A DNA stretch of 64,000 nt from an uncultured Porphyromonadaceae bacterium (GTDB lineage Bacteria; Bacteroidota; Bacteroidia; Bacteroidales; Muribaculaceae). Position numbers and translations under genes: made by a program. Shown one piece after another: positions 1 to 8,381 of the stretch. Location: assembly GCA_947649495.1 (NCBI GenBank), contig CANSRU010000010.1, positions 1 through 64,000 of the forward strand, given 5' to 3'. Positions within the stretch are counted from its first letter, which is position 1. Each line of letters starts with the position of its first letter. A model generated the notes under the pieces. That model did not search any database, had not been told where the DNA came from, and worked only from the letters and a program-made list of their open reading frames with translations.

Positions 1-179
1 CAGGCAAGATAAAATCAAAAAACATAAACGTACCGTATCGTTCAACCACCTATAGTATAAATGAACATCCGTCAACATTTGCCATAGCCCTATCCTACAG
101 GTTCGGCTCCATCAACGCCCAAGTGAAAAAAACCGCCAAGTCAATCCAGAACGACGACCTGTCCGGACGGAAATTATAA
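1..179 (+). CDS. C-terminal end of an outer-membrane beta-barrel protein (partial)
   Basis: An open frame enters from the left edge (codons from position 3) and stops with TAA at 177-179. The visible ~58 residues contain the beta-strand-like segment FAIALSYRFG, followed by a basic and polar tail with KKTAKSIQNDD. In Bacteroidetes this kind of ending (alternating hydrophobic last strand, then K-T-x-x-S-I-x-N-D) is typical of large outer-membrane barrels of the TonB-receptor-like PF14905 type. The N-terminus, any plug domain and the start lie outside the window, so the substrate cannot be inferred. A hairpin follows directly. Confidence 0.6.
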   Translation, partial: GKIKSKNINVPYRSTTYSINEHPSTFAIALSYRFGSINAQVKKTAKSIQNDDLSGRKL

Positions 180-198
180 CATCAACCGACAATGATAA

Positions 199-232
199 AA
201 AAGGGAGGAACTCTCACGAGGGCCTCCCTTTC
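199..232. terminator. hairpin terminator between convergent genes
   Basis: An 8-bp stem (AAGGGAGG at 201-208, CCTCCCTT at 223-230) is flanked by an A-run on the left and a short T-run on the right. It sits between the plus-strand barrel gene and the minus-strand sodB gene, so it could end transcription from either side. Confidence 0.65.
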
Positions 233-283
233 CATTCATCACATTATGCTTATTAGTGCTATATCGTTATATCGTCGGATAGA

Positions 284-874
284 TTACACATCGTAGCGTC
301 CGCTTACCACATCCCAATCCACTATGTCCCACAACTTATGCAGGGCATCAGCACGTCGGTTCTGGTAATCGAGATAATAGGCGTGTTCCCATACGTCAAA
401 TGTGAGCAGCGGTGTCAGACCATCGGTAAGAGGATTACCGGCATTCTGAGCCTGGGTTATGCATAGCTTTCCTGACTGATCGGCCGAAAGCCATACCCAT
501 CCGCTGCCAAATAATTTTACTCCGGCCTCTTCAAACTCCTTCTTGAAATTTTCGAAAGAGCCAAAGTCGCGGTCTATGGCGTCGCGCAATGCGCCTTCCG
601 GTTCTCCACCTCCATCGGGCGAAAACGAGAAGAAATAAAATATATGGTTCCATGCCTGCGAGGCATTATTGAACAATGGACCTTCCGAGCTTTTTATAAT
701 ATCTTCCAGAGCCATATCTTCATAATCCGTACCTTCAATCAGTTTATTAAGATTGTCGATATAGGCTTTCTCATGCTTACCGTAATGGAAATCCACAGTT
801 TCCTGAGATATTGCTGGAGCCAGAGCGTCGGGAGCGTAAGGCAATTTAGGTTGGGAATAAATAGTAGTTTTCAT
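284..874 (-). CDS. sodB: superoxide dismutase, Fe-type or cambialistic
   Basis: This 196-residue protein has the usual length and architecture of Fe/Mn superoxide dismutases, which disproportionate cytoplasmic superoxide to hydrogen peroxide and oxygen. The four expected metal ligands are visible: His30 in FHYGKH, His77 in WNHIF, Asp160 and His164 in DVWEHAYY. Gln73 in FNNASQ matches the FeSOD pattern; cambialistic enzymes of anaerobic Bacteroidetes share it, so the metal cannot be fixed from sequence. No signal peptide is seen. The gene lies 69 bp downstream of the hydrolase gene on the same strand and may be read with it. The ATG at 874 begins MKTTIYSQPKLPY, as expected for the family. Confidence 0.95.
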   Translation of the reverse strand: MKTTIYSQPKLPYAPDALAPAISQETVDFHYGKHEKAYIDNLNKLIEGTDYEDMALEDIIKSSEGPLFNNASQAWNHIFYFFSFSPDGGGEPEGALRDAIDRDFGSFENFKKEFEEAGVKLFGSGWVWLSADQSGKLCITQAQNAGNPLTDGLTPLLTFDVWEHAYYLDYQNRRADALHKLWDIVDWDVVSGRYDV

Positions 875-943
875 ATACTGGAAATCGAATATTGATTACA
901 CTACTATAACAGCCCATCGGGTCAAAAGTTCACATCAGGAACT

Positions 944-1948
944 TCACTTATCGTTGGCCGACAACCATTGGAATAGATAAGTGTACAGTGGCTCACGCAC
1001 ATTTCTCGACGAGAGTACCAGGTCGTGCAGGCCACCATTTACCTTTACTGATGTCACATCGGGACCCAACATCCGGCCATATTTACGAATATCGGCCACG
1101 TCAAGCACCGCATCACTTCTTGACGCATCCAGAATCCAGGTATCGCTGTTGACACTATGCGATGAATACATAAGCAATATCGGTATATGTATATCCCCCT
1201 TATGTTTCCGGAGAAAATGCTGGGCATTATTGATAGCTCTCACCCACCCCAGACTCACCTTCGGAGAAACCCGCGATTTCCAGGCATCATTATACTCCCA
1301 CTCACCATGCTCTCCCTTTAGGAGGCTTTCGCTATACGCCGTGCCGCTACCTGATGAGATCTCCACATTCGGAAATAATTTACCGAGCGCAGACACAGCT
1401 CCAATGAAACATTCCAACTTGCCCATGTTCCAATCGAGGAATGGACTGTTTAGCACAAGAGCCTTGATGGGGGCATCCGGATGTGACATCATGTAACACG
1501 ACACAATCAATCCGCCGGTAGAATGTCCCATCAATACAATATCTTTAGCACCCGAGCTAACCATACACGACAATGCCGAATCTATATCGGCATAATATTC
1601 ACTGATATCGCGTGCCTGACACCGTTTCTGCCCGGGCATGAGCGAACGCCCGTATTTACGCAGATCCACTGCATAAAAATCGTAACAGTGCGCCGAGAAT
1701 CTCTCGGCCATCTCCTTTTGAAAGAAATAATCGTTAAAGCCATGCACATAAAGCACAGCCTTAGCATCCGCACAATCCGAACGGTGACGTATAATGGTAC
1801 TCCTGACCTTACCACTATAATCCTCTCCTTGCTGCACATAACGCATTTCAAATCCCGGCCCCAGGATATCTGGAAGCCAATTTTGCGCCGACGCAGAAAG
1901 CGCCAGCGCAAACATTATTATAAAATTGCAGATTCGCCGCATAATCAT
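944..1948 (-). CDS. exported alpha/beta hydrolase (serine aminopeptidase S33 / monoacylglycerol-lipase-like)
   Basis: The 334-residue product has an N-terminal signal peptide ending around SASAQ, then an alpha/beta-hydrolase fold. An early HGFNDY segment provides the oxyanion region, and the nucleophile elbow GHSTGG carries the predicted catalytic serine. A late GGLHDL segment supplies a candidate catalytic histidine. This resembles Hydrolase_4 proteins, many of which are lipases or esterases; the substrate is unknown. It starts 28 bp after the DUF4136 lipoprotein gene, which suggests one transcript. Two ATG codons (1948 and 1942) are possible starts; both retain the signal peptide. Confidence 0.8.
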   Translation of the reverse strand: MIMRRICNFIIMFALALSASAQNWLPDILGPGFEMRYVQQGEDYSGKVRSTIIRHRSDCADAKAVLYVHGFNDYFFQKEMAERFSAHCYDFYAVDLRKYGRSLMPGQKRCQARDISEYYADIDSALSCMVSSGAKDIVLMGHSTGGLIVSCYMMSHPDAPIKALVLNSPFLDWNMGKLECFIGAVSALGKLFPNVEISSGSGTAYSESLLKGEHGEWEYNDAWKSRVSPKVSLGWVRAINNAQHFLRKHKGDIHIPILLMYSSHSVNSDTWILDASRSDAVLDVADIRKYGRMLGPDVTSVKVNGGLHDLVLSSRNVREPLYTYLFQWLSANDK

Positions 1949-1976
1949 CTAAATAACGTAGCCATAAAGACCTTTA

Positions 1977-2594
1977 TTATCTAACCCTATATTGCGGCAA
2001 CATCGGTACAGGAAATTTAGAGAACAATGTTGCCACCGCCTGAGCTATTCCTTCAAGATTCCTGAACTGACCCTGGCCATTTCCATCAAGTATAGTGGCC
2101 ACCGACGATGAATACAATGGTAATTTCTTATCTATATTAACCATGTCCATAGTCAGCACGCCCTCCTTATACACACCGGTGATAACCTGAGCGTTCTGAT
2201 AATACTGTGGCCAATAGTACTGACGCGGATACATGAAGAACGGCGAATAAGGAGGTACCGGATACGGACCATAATACGGATAATAATTAGGTGGCATCAC
2301 AGGCTCGGTCTGCAACTCCTTATTAACCGTCAGACCAATGTTTATCAACAACGGCGACGATGAATCCTCACGAAATCCACGTTCCACCATCTGTTCCCGT
2401 ATGGCTGCTGCAATGTTATAATATGTAACCATCTGCATTCCGGGAGGCATCTTACCCTCATCAGGGGTGACTATCCGGAAGGTGGAATAGGATGCCAGAT
2501 CGGCATTGTTGTATATCTCACTGTTAACCAATGCATAAGGGCTGCATCCGGCAAATGCGGCGCATATAAGCAGAATTAGCGTTATCTTCTTCAT
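1977..2594 (-). CDS. DUF4136 domain lipoprotein
   Basis: This product of about 205 residues begins with a lipoprotein signal peptide and a lipobox ending FAGC, so it is probably lipid-anchored in the envelope. The body matches the Bacteroidetes DUF4136 pattern: an S-Y-x-T-F-R-I-V motif near the N-terminus, a proline/tyrosine-rich central stretch (many PYYGPYP-like residues) and a C-terminal helix with LFSKFPVP. No biochemical function is known for the family. ATG at 2594 is preferred over the in-frame TTG at 2600. It is the first gene of a probable operon with the following hydrolase. Confidence 0.8.
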   Translation of the reverse strand: MKKITLILLICAAFAGCSPYALVNSEIYNNADLASYSTFRIVTPDEGKMPPGMQMVTYYNIAAAIREQMVERGFREDSSSPLLINIGLTVNKELQTEPVMPPNYYPYYGPYPVPPYSPFFMYPRQYYWPQYYQNAQVITGVYKEGVLTMDMVNIDKKLPLYSSSVATILDGNGQGQFRNLEGIAQAVATLFSKFPVPMLPQYRVR

Positions 2595-2668
2595 TTTCAA
2601 ACATGTTATATGAATATTTAATTTTTATATTAAAAACACCACCGGCTATGGAAAAGTTTCTTAAAAAA

Positions 2669-2700
2669 TTTGTGTGTACCGCAATAAACTTTTAATTTTG
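2669..2700 (+). promoter_or_regulatory. Bacteroidetes-type promoter for the agmatine operon
   Basis: TTTG at 2669-2672 and TAATTTTG at 2693-2700 are 20 bp apart. This fits the TTTG-N19-21-TAnnTTTG consensus of the primary Bacteroidetes sigma factor. The first start codon downstream is at 2760. Confidence 0.7.
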
Positions 2701-2759
2701 AGATGTTAAAAATTAACATCTTAATCCAATAACACTTTAGTATTGCCGAAATTCCGGAC

Positions 2760-2993
2760 ATGGACGACATTACAACAATTTTCAACAATTATCTGCAGCA
2801 ATACGGAAGCACCGACATTGCCGAAGCCGAGTTCAAGAAAAGTATCCATGAGGATACCGAACTTAAAAAACAATACCGCCAATGGTGCGATGAAGTAGGA
2901 AGCACCGAGAAAAATGGTTTTTTCGATTACTGCGAAGAATATCTGAGCTCGCAAGATGACATCTGGAATTCTTTAAGCGATTACAATGAATAG
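2760..2993 (+). CDS. small acidic protein, first gene of the agmatine operon
   Basis: This 77-residue acidic, tyrosine-rich protein has no signal peptide or membrane segment. The sequence looks helical, with DDITTIFNNYLQQYG near the start and EEYLSSQDDIW near the end. I do not recognise a named family. Its reality is supported by a good promoter upstream and by translational coupling: its stop codon overlaps the agmatine deiminase start by 8 bp. A role tied to that operon is inference only. Confidence 0.7.
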   Translation: MDDITTIFNNYLQQYGSTDIAEAEFKKSIHEDTELKKQYRQWCDEVGSTEKNGFFDYCEEYLSSQDDIWNSLSDYNE

Positions 2994-4053
2994 CCACACC
3001 CCATACATACAGCAACCTGAAAGCACATCACTTCCATCTGAATGGACATGCCATGGAGCTGTACTGCTCGCTTGGCCTCACGAAAACACAGACTGGAATT
3101 ACATGCTTGAAGAGGCACAACAATGCTTCGCCAAGATTGCCGAGGCAATATCTGCATATCAAAGGCTAATAATAGTATCTCCTGACATTCCCTCCGTGCG
3201 AAAGCAGCTGTCGCATCTGAACTCTGAAAAAATCACATTCGTCAGTTGCCCGACAAACGACACTTGGTCAAGAGATTTTGGTCCGATAAGCGTCATAGAT
3301 TCTAATGGCCACTATCATGTCTGCGACTTTACATTCAATGGCTGGGGCCTGAAATTCGCGTCTGATCTCGACAATCAGGTGACACTTCATCTTTCAAAAA
3401 ACGGCTACATAACATCCGACTATATCAATTGCCGCAACTTCGTTCTTGAAGGCGGAGGCATTGAGAGCGACGGTAACGGCAGCCTTATGACAACCGCCCG
3501 ATGCCAGATGTCGCCCAACCGCAACGCATGGCTCAACGAAGACGAAATTAAAATATATCTGCAAAAAAGATTCAATGCACGGCAAATATTATGGTTAAAT
3601 CATGGAGCATTGACCGGCGATGACACCGACAGCCATATAGACACGTTGGCTCGATTCGCACCGGGAAATACGATAGTATATGTTGGTTGCGACAATCCCG
3701 ACGACGAACACTATGCCGAACTAAATGCCATGGAAGCCGAACTGAAACAGATGCGGACTATTGATGGCAATCCTTATAATCTAATCGCCTTGCCTCTCCC
3801 CGACCCTATATTCGACGAACACGACAACCGGCTTCCCGCCACATACGCCAACTTCCTTGCACTTCCGGAGGCTGTAATAATGCCCTCGTACGGCCAGCCG
3901 ATGAAAGACAAGCTTGCAAGCATGATTCTTGAAATGGCTTTTGAGCGACCGGTTGTGTCTGTCGATTGCAATGCTTTGATACGACAACATGGTTCTCTCC
4001 ACTGTGTCACAATGCAAATACCTCATCAAAACCTACCAGAATGCGAAAAATAA
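2986..4053 (+). CDS. aguA: agmatine deiminase
   Basis: The 355-residue protein belongs to the peptidyl-arginine-deiminase/agmatine deiminase family (guanidine-modifying fold). It converts agmatine to N-carbamoylputrescine and ammonia. Diagnostic motifs are present: WSRDFGP at 94-100, EGGG at 155-158, a DSHID histidine at residue 217 and the nucleophile Cys340 in GSLHC. It is cytoplasmic. The next gene encodes the enzyme for the following step and overlaps it by 13 bp, which strongly supports agmatine rather than peptidyl-arginine as the substrate. It provides the agmatine route to putrescine. Confidence 0.95.
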   Translation: MNSHTPYIQQPESTSLPSEWTCHGAVLLAWPHENTDWNYMLEEAQQCFAKIAEAISAYQRLIIVSPDIPSVRKQLSHLNSEKITFVSCPTNDTWSRDFGPISVIDSNGHYHVCDFTFNGWGLKFASDLDNQVTLHLSKNGYITSDYINCRNFVLEGGGIESDGNGSLMTTARCQMSPNRNAWLNEDEIKIYLQKRFNARQILWLNHGALTGDDTDSHIDTLARFAPGNTIVYVGCDNPDDEHYAELNAMEAELKQMRTIDGNPYNLIALPLPDPIFDEHDNRLPATYANFLALPEAVIMPSYGQPMKDKLASMILEMAFERPVVSVDCNALIRQHGSLHCVTMQIPHQNLPECEK

Positions 4054-4928
4054 AAGTTGCCATAATACAACTCTCCAAGACAGAATCAGTATCAGAAAAT
4101 CAAGCTCGTCTTGCTGATAAGATACGCACAGTCTGTGCAGAGCATAAACCTGACCTGATAGTGAATCAGGAACTGCACGATTCGCTTTATTTCTGTCAAT
4201 GCGAACTGACCCAGAATTGCGATTACGCTGTGACAATTCCCTCCGCCACAACTGAAATGTACGCCAATCTGGCTCGCGAATGCAATGTAGTTCTGGTGAC
4301 ATCCCTTTTCGAACGCCGCGCACCGGGACTGTATCACAACACAGCAGTGGTGTTTGAACGCGATGGCTCAATAGCCGGAAAATACCGCAAGATGCACATT
4401 CCCGACGATCCGGCTTACTATGAAAAATTCTATTTCACCCCAGGCGATATAGGTTTTGAGCCTATCGACACATCCGTTGGACGACTTGGTGTACTGGTGT
4501 GCTGGGACCAGTGGTATCCCGAAGCTGCACGCCTAATGGCACTGAAAGGCGCCGAACTGCTGATATACCCCACCGCCATAGGATGGGAATCGACAGACAC
4601 TCCGGAGGAACAGGAACGGCAACGTCAGGCATGGATTACAATCCAGCGGGCACATGGTGTGGCCAATGGGCTTCCTGTAGTGACAGTAAACCGTGTAGGC
4701 CACGAATCTGATCCATCCGGTGCCACAGGCGGCATACAGTTCTGGGGCACAAGTTTCGTAGCCGGACCACAAGGGGAACTTCTATATCAGGCGCCGGCAG
4801 ACAAAGAGGATATCATGGTTATCGATATCGATATGGAGCGCTCAGAACAAGTGCGCCGATGGTGGCCATTCCTTCGCGACCGGCGTATAGACTCCTATCA
4901 TGGCCTGACCAAAAGATACCTTGACTAA
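4041..4928 (+). CDS. aguB: N-carbamoylputrescine amidase
   Basis: This nitrilase-superfamily enzyme of 295 residues hydrolyses N-carbamoylputrescine to putrescine, carbon dioxide and ammonia. The catalytic triad is visible: Glu44 in NQELHD, Lys117 in YRKMHIP and Cys154 in VCWDQWYPE. The ATG at 4041 is chosen because the protein then begins MRKIKVAIIQLS, the expected first strand; an upstream extension in the same frame would run deep into aguA. The 13-bp overlap with aguA indicates translational coupling. Confidence 0.95.
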   Translation: MRKIKVAIIQLSKTESVSENQARLADKIRTVCAEHKPDLIVNQELHDSLYFCQCELTQNCDYAVTIPSATTEMYANLARECNVVLVTSLFERRAPGLYHNTAVVFERDGSIAGKYRKMHIPDDPAYYEKFYFTPGDIGFEPIDTSVGRLGVLVCWDQWYPEAARLMALKGAELLIYPTAIGWESTDTPEEQERQRQAWITIQRAHGVANGLPVVTVNRVGHESDPSGATGGIQFWGTSFVAGPQGELLYQAPADKEDIMVIDIDMERSEQVRRWWPFLRDRRIDSYHGLTKRYLD

Positions 4929-5119
4929 TAGCTTCAACTTTGATTCTTAAAAACGGTTTGCAAATAAATTTACAACACATCCGCTCATTTTAATCTTGAT
5001 TTATCTGTAACCTATATTATCGGTTATGGTAAAAAGGTGAGCCACAATAATGAAATTGGAAGCCAATCCAATTCCAAATCAGCTATACTTATACGATAAA
5101 TACCCGCCGACACACTGAT

Positions 5120-6271
5120 TTATATCGCTACATATCCAGGCAACCGGCGGCAATTATATTGCATTGCCATTATCTCACCGTATGCGCCGGCAGAACGAAA
5201 CGCAATCATATCACCACGATTAGTCAGAGGGAGCTCAACATCTTGTCCAAATGTATCCGATGATTCACATATTGGCCCTACGACATCATAATGAATCATC
5301 TTGTCAGTTTGATGCGATGTTATGTTCTGTATAAGATGGTGTGCCTGATACAGTGCCGGACGAATCAGGTCTGTAAATCCGGCATCGACAATTACAAAGC
5401 GCTTGTTAACACCCTGCTTCACATACAGAACCCTTGAAATCAAACTACCGCATTGAGCCACGATAGACCGTCCAAGTTCAAAGTGCACCTCCTGCCCTTT
5501 CCGGATGTTCAGTTCTGACTTAAATATATTAAAATAACTTTCAAAATCAGGAATGGGATTAGAATCGGGATTATCATAATCCACACCAAGTCCCCCACCT
5601 ACGTTTATCGTACTGAACCTCACGCCTATACTTTCATACTCATCCTGAAGCAAGTTTATTCTCTTGCACAACAGCCGATACGGATCCATTGTAGTGATTT
5701 GCGAACCGATATGAAAATGCAATCCGCATAGCTTTATACTATCGTATTCCATACATTTATCCACAATGGACCTCAGCATGGACATATCTATACCGAACTT
5801 ATTTTCAGAAAGCCCCGTAGTTATATAATGGTGGGTATGAGCATCAATATCAGGATTCACTCTCAATGCGACATTAACGCACACACCCTTATGCGATGCA
5901 ATCTGTGCAATTACATCCAGTTCAGCCTCTGACTCCACATTGAAACACCCTATACCGGTGTTTATGGCATAATCTATCTCCTCGTCGCTCTTCCCGACAC
6001 CGGCAAACACAATATCCGCAGGGTTGAAACCACATTCAACAGCTTTCTTTATCTCACCGCCGCTAACCGTATCCGCTCCAAATCCACGTGCGGAAATTGT
6101 ATTTAATATTTCGGAATTAACATTCGCCTTTACGGCATAATGCACTTTAAAACCGGGATAATCAGATGAAGCCGAAACGGCATCGAGAGTGGCACGCAAC
6201 AGCTCCAGATCATAATAATAAAATGGCGTGCGCCGATGTTTGAAATCTTCGACAGGAAATATTGAGGACAT
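5120..6271 (-). CDS. lysA: diaminopimelate decarboxylase
   Basis: This PLP-dependent fold-III decarboxylase of 383 residues performs the last step of lysine synthesis, meso-diaminopimelate to lysine. The PLP lysine is Lys48 in HYAVKAN. A phosphate-binding GGGLG is present, and the active-site cysteine lies in the GPICESSDTFG motif near the C-terminus, which favours a DAP substrate over polyamine-type homologues. ATG at 6271 is chosen; longer starts overlap the end of lysC. It lies 13 bp after lysC on the same strand. About 190 bp without a gene follow toward aguB, where I see nothing definite. Confidence 0.93.
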   Translation of the reverse strand: MSSIFPVEDFKHRRTPFYYYDLELLRATLDAVSASSDYPGFKVHYAVKANVNSEILNTISARGFGADTVSGGEIKKAVECGFNPADIVFAGVGKSDEEIDYAINTGIGCFNVESEAELDVIAQIASHKGVCVNVALRVNPDIDAHTHHYITTGLSENKFGIDMSMLRSIVDKCMEYDSIKLCGLHFHIGSQITTMDPYRLLCKRINLLQDEYESIGVRFSTINVGGGLGVDYDNPDSNPIPDFESYFNIFKSELNIRKGQEVHFELGRSIVAQCGSLISRVLYVKQGVNKRFVIVDAGFTDLIRPALYQAHHLIQNITSHQTDKMIHYDVVGPICESSDTFGQDVELPLTNRGDMIAFRSAGAYGEIMAMQYNCRRLPGYVAI

Positions 6272-6284
6272 AATCTGTTTGTAT

Positions 6285-7604
6285 TTATTTATTAAACAGA
6301 TGCGCACTGAGCATGTTCAGTGCTTTCACCTTGTCTTCCTTACGAACAAGCAATGATATGTTATAGTTGCTTCCGCCATACGAAATCATACGCACGGGAA
6401 TTTCCCGTAACGCATTGACCACCTCTGCCTCAAAACCGCGGTTCTGCCACTCAAGGTCACCTACAACACATATTATAACCATATCTTTATCCACAGTCAC
6501 AGTTCCGAATTTCTTCAAATCATCGACTATGGCCTGAAGATTATGCTCATTATCGATGGTTACGGAAACTCCCACCTCCGATGTCACAACCATATCGATT
6601 GGCGTGCGGTGTGTTTCGAAAATCTCAAAAACCTTACGCAGAAATCCGTAAGCCAGCAGCATCCTGCCGCTTTTTATCTTAATAGCTGTGATGTTGTCTT
6701 TAGCCGCCACTGCCTTTATGGTGTGAGTGGCCGGAGCATTGTAGATTACAGTTCCGGGGGCATCAGGACACATAGTATTGAGTAAGCGCACTGGAATATT
6801 GTTCAATTTAGCCGGCAACACACATGTGGGGTGCAGTATCTTGGCTCCGAAATAAGCCAACTCGGCCGCTTCTTCAAAATGCAGCTCGCCTACCGGAGAC
6901 GTCCCTTCGACATATCGGGGATCATTGTTATGCATACCGTCGATATCGGTCCATATCTCTATTTCCTCAGCTTTTACAGCCGCACCGACAATTGATGCCG
7001 TATAGTCACTGCCACCACGCTGTAGATTATCCACCTCACCATAGGCATTCAGACACACAAATCCTTGTGTTATATATAAATCAGCATCAGGATTTTCCGA
7101 TAATAAATCAGAAAGTCGACGGCTGATATAATCATTGTCAGGCTCTCCATTCTTATCCGTACGCATGAAATCCAATGCCGGTAACATAACAGCATTTACC
7201 CCTTGCTTACGGAGATACAGAAGCATAAGCGCAGTCGACATCATCTCGCCGCGCGCAAGCACCTCCTTCTCATCAAACATCGTGAACACCGGTTTATTAT
7301 ACCCGCGCACAAATTCAATGTTTTCTGTAATGGCATCGTTTGCCTGCTGCCGATATGCATCATCATCTCCAAAAAGTTCATCGACAGTAGCTCTATATTT
7401 AGCTTCCAACACATTCAGCGTCTCTTTGGCTCCGGCGGCATTACCTTTATATAGATAGTCGGAAATTTCCACAAGAGTGTTTGTCGTACCAGACATTGCA
7501 CTGAGAACCACTATATTCTTTCCCCTCGACATAACAAGTCGGGCCACGTCTTTGATACGCTGTGCAGAACCAACCGAGGTTCCGCCAAATTTCATTACTT
7601 TCAT
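6285..7604 (-). CDS. lysC: aspartate kinase (monofunctional)
   Basis: At 439 residues this is a stand-alone aspartokinase, making aspartyl-phosphate at the entry to lysine, threonine and methionine synthesis. The N-terminal KFGGTSVG is at residues 5-12. The substrate-binding segment RGGSDYTA and a nearby WTDIDGM follow. The C-terminal ~140 residues form tandem ACT domains, which in this family sense lysine or threonine; which one is not decidable here. No homoserine dehydrogenase domain is fused. It is the first gene of the lysC-lysA operon and has a well-formed promoter. Confidence 0.95.
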   Translation of the reverse strand: MKVMKFGGTSVGSAQRIKDVARLVMSRGKNIVVLSAMSGTTNTLVEISDYLYKGNAAGAKETLNVLEAKYRATVDELFGDDDAYRQQANDAITENIEFVRGYNKPVFTMFDEKEVLARGEMMSTALMLLYLRKQGVNAVMLPALDFMRTDKNGEPDNDYISRRLSDLLSENPDADLYITQGFVCLNAYGEVDNLQRGGSDYTASIVGAAVKAEEIEIWTDIDGMHNNDPRYVEGTSPVGELHFEEAAELAYFGAKILHPTCVLPAKLNNIPVRLLNTMCPDAPGTVIYNAPATHTIKAVAAKDNITAIKIKSGRMLLAYGFLRKVFEIFETHRTPIDMVVTSEVGVSVTIDNEHNLQAIVDDLKKFGTVTVDKDMVIICVVGDLEWQNRGFEAEVVNALREIPVRMISYGGSNYNISLLVRKEDKVKALNMLSAHLFNK

Positions 7605-7636
7605 CTGTCGAAAATACTATGAGTGAATATTTTTCG

Positions 7637-7667
7637 CAAATTTACTCATTAAATTTCAAAGTGCAAA
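7637..7667 (-). promoter_or_regulatory. promoter of the lysC-lysA operon
   Basis: On the minus strand, TTTG (7664-7667) is followed after 19 bp by TAAATTTG (7637-7644). This is a near-perfect Bacteroidetes promoter, about 33 bp upstream of the lysC ATG. Confidence 0.75.
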
Positions 7668-7694
7668 CATATATATGTCCACACTTATTCACGC

Positions 7695-8366
7695 TTATGC
7701 TCCCAGGTCCCTGAGTTCACGGTTCTCACATCTGAGAATTCTTGCCGGGAACTGCTCTACCAGCGACATGTTATGTGTAGCGACAATCACAGTCGTGCCC
7801 GACATCGCTATATCGTGAAGCCTCTGCATAATAAGAGAGCCGGTCACCGGATCAAGATTGCCCGTAGGCTCATCGGCCAGGAGTAATCTGGGATTATTCA
7901 ACATGGCACGTGCTATCACTATACGTTGCTGCTCCCCGCCCGAAAGTTCATGGGGCATCTTATAACTCTTCTTAAGCATTCCGACCTCAAGAAGCACCTG
8001 TTCTATTCTCGCATCTATTTCAGCCCGATTGTTCCAACCGGTGGCTTTCAATACAAATTTAAGATTGTCGAAAGCATTCCTGTCATGCAGCAGGCGAAAA
8101 TCCTGAAACACGATTCCTATTTGCCTGCGCAGAAATGGAATGTCCTTTTTACGCAGCGACGCCATATCAGCACCAAGCACAGTAGCTTCACCTGATGCTA
8201 TAGGAATTTCCGCGTACATGGACTTCATAAGACTGCTTTTTCCACTGCCCACCTTTCCGGTAAGATAGACGAACTCACCCTTATCCACCGTAAGGTCAAC
8301 ATGCTTAAGCACCCTCACATCCTGCCTGTGAAGCTCTACATTATTATATTCGACAACCGCTGCCAT
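7695..8366 (-). CDS. ftsE: FtsE-like ABC transporter ATP-binding protein
   Basis: This 223-residue single-domain ABC ATPase has Walker [10 protein letters not shown] (37-45), signature LSGGEQQR and Walker [14 protein letters not shown]. The GKVGSGKS variant and overall similarity point to FtsE, which with membrane FtsX regulates septal peptidoglycan hydrolysis at the division site. No ftsX neighbour is present here, so partnership is inferred. ATG at 8366 gives [10 protein letters not shown]. The gene lies 15 bp after recQ and is probably co-transcribed with it. Confidence 0.82.
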   Translation of the reverse strand: MAAVVEYNNVELHRQDVRVLKHVDLTVDKGEFVYLTGKVGSGKSSLMKSMYAEIPIASGEATVLGADMASLRKKDIPFLRRQIGIVFQDFRLLHDRNAFDNLKFVLKATGWNNRAEIDARIEQVLLEVGMLKKSYKMPHELSGGEQQRIVIARAMLNNPRLLLADEPTGNLDPVTGSLIMQRLHDIAMSGTTVIVATHNMSLVEQFPARILRCENRELRDLGA

Positions 8367-8381
8367 CAGCCACAAATTATT

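Noticed and set aside
4929-5119. Lysine riboswitch near lysA
   Set aside because: The space lies downstream of lysA, not upstream of lysC, and shows no conserved riboswitch structure.
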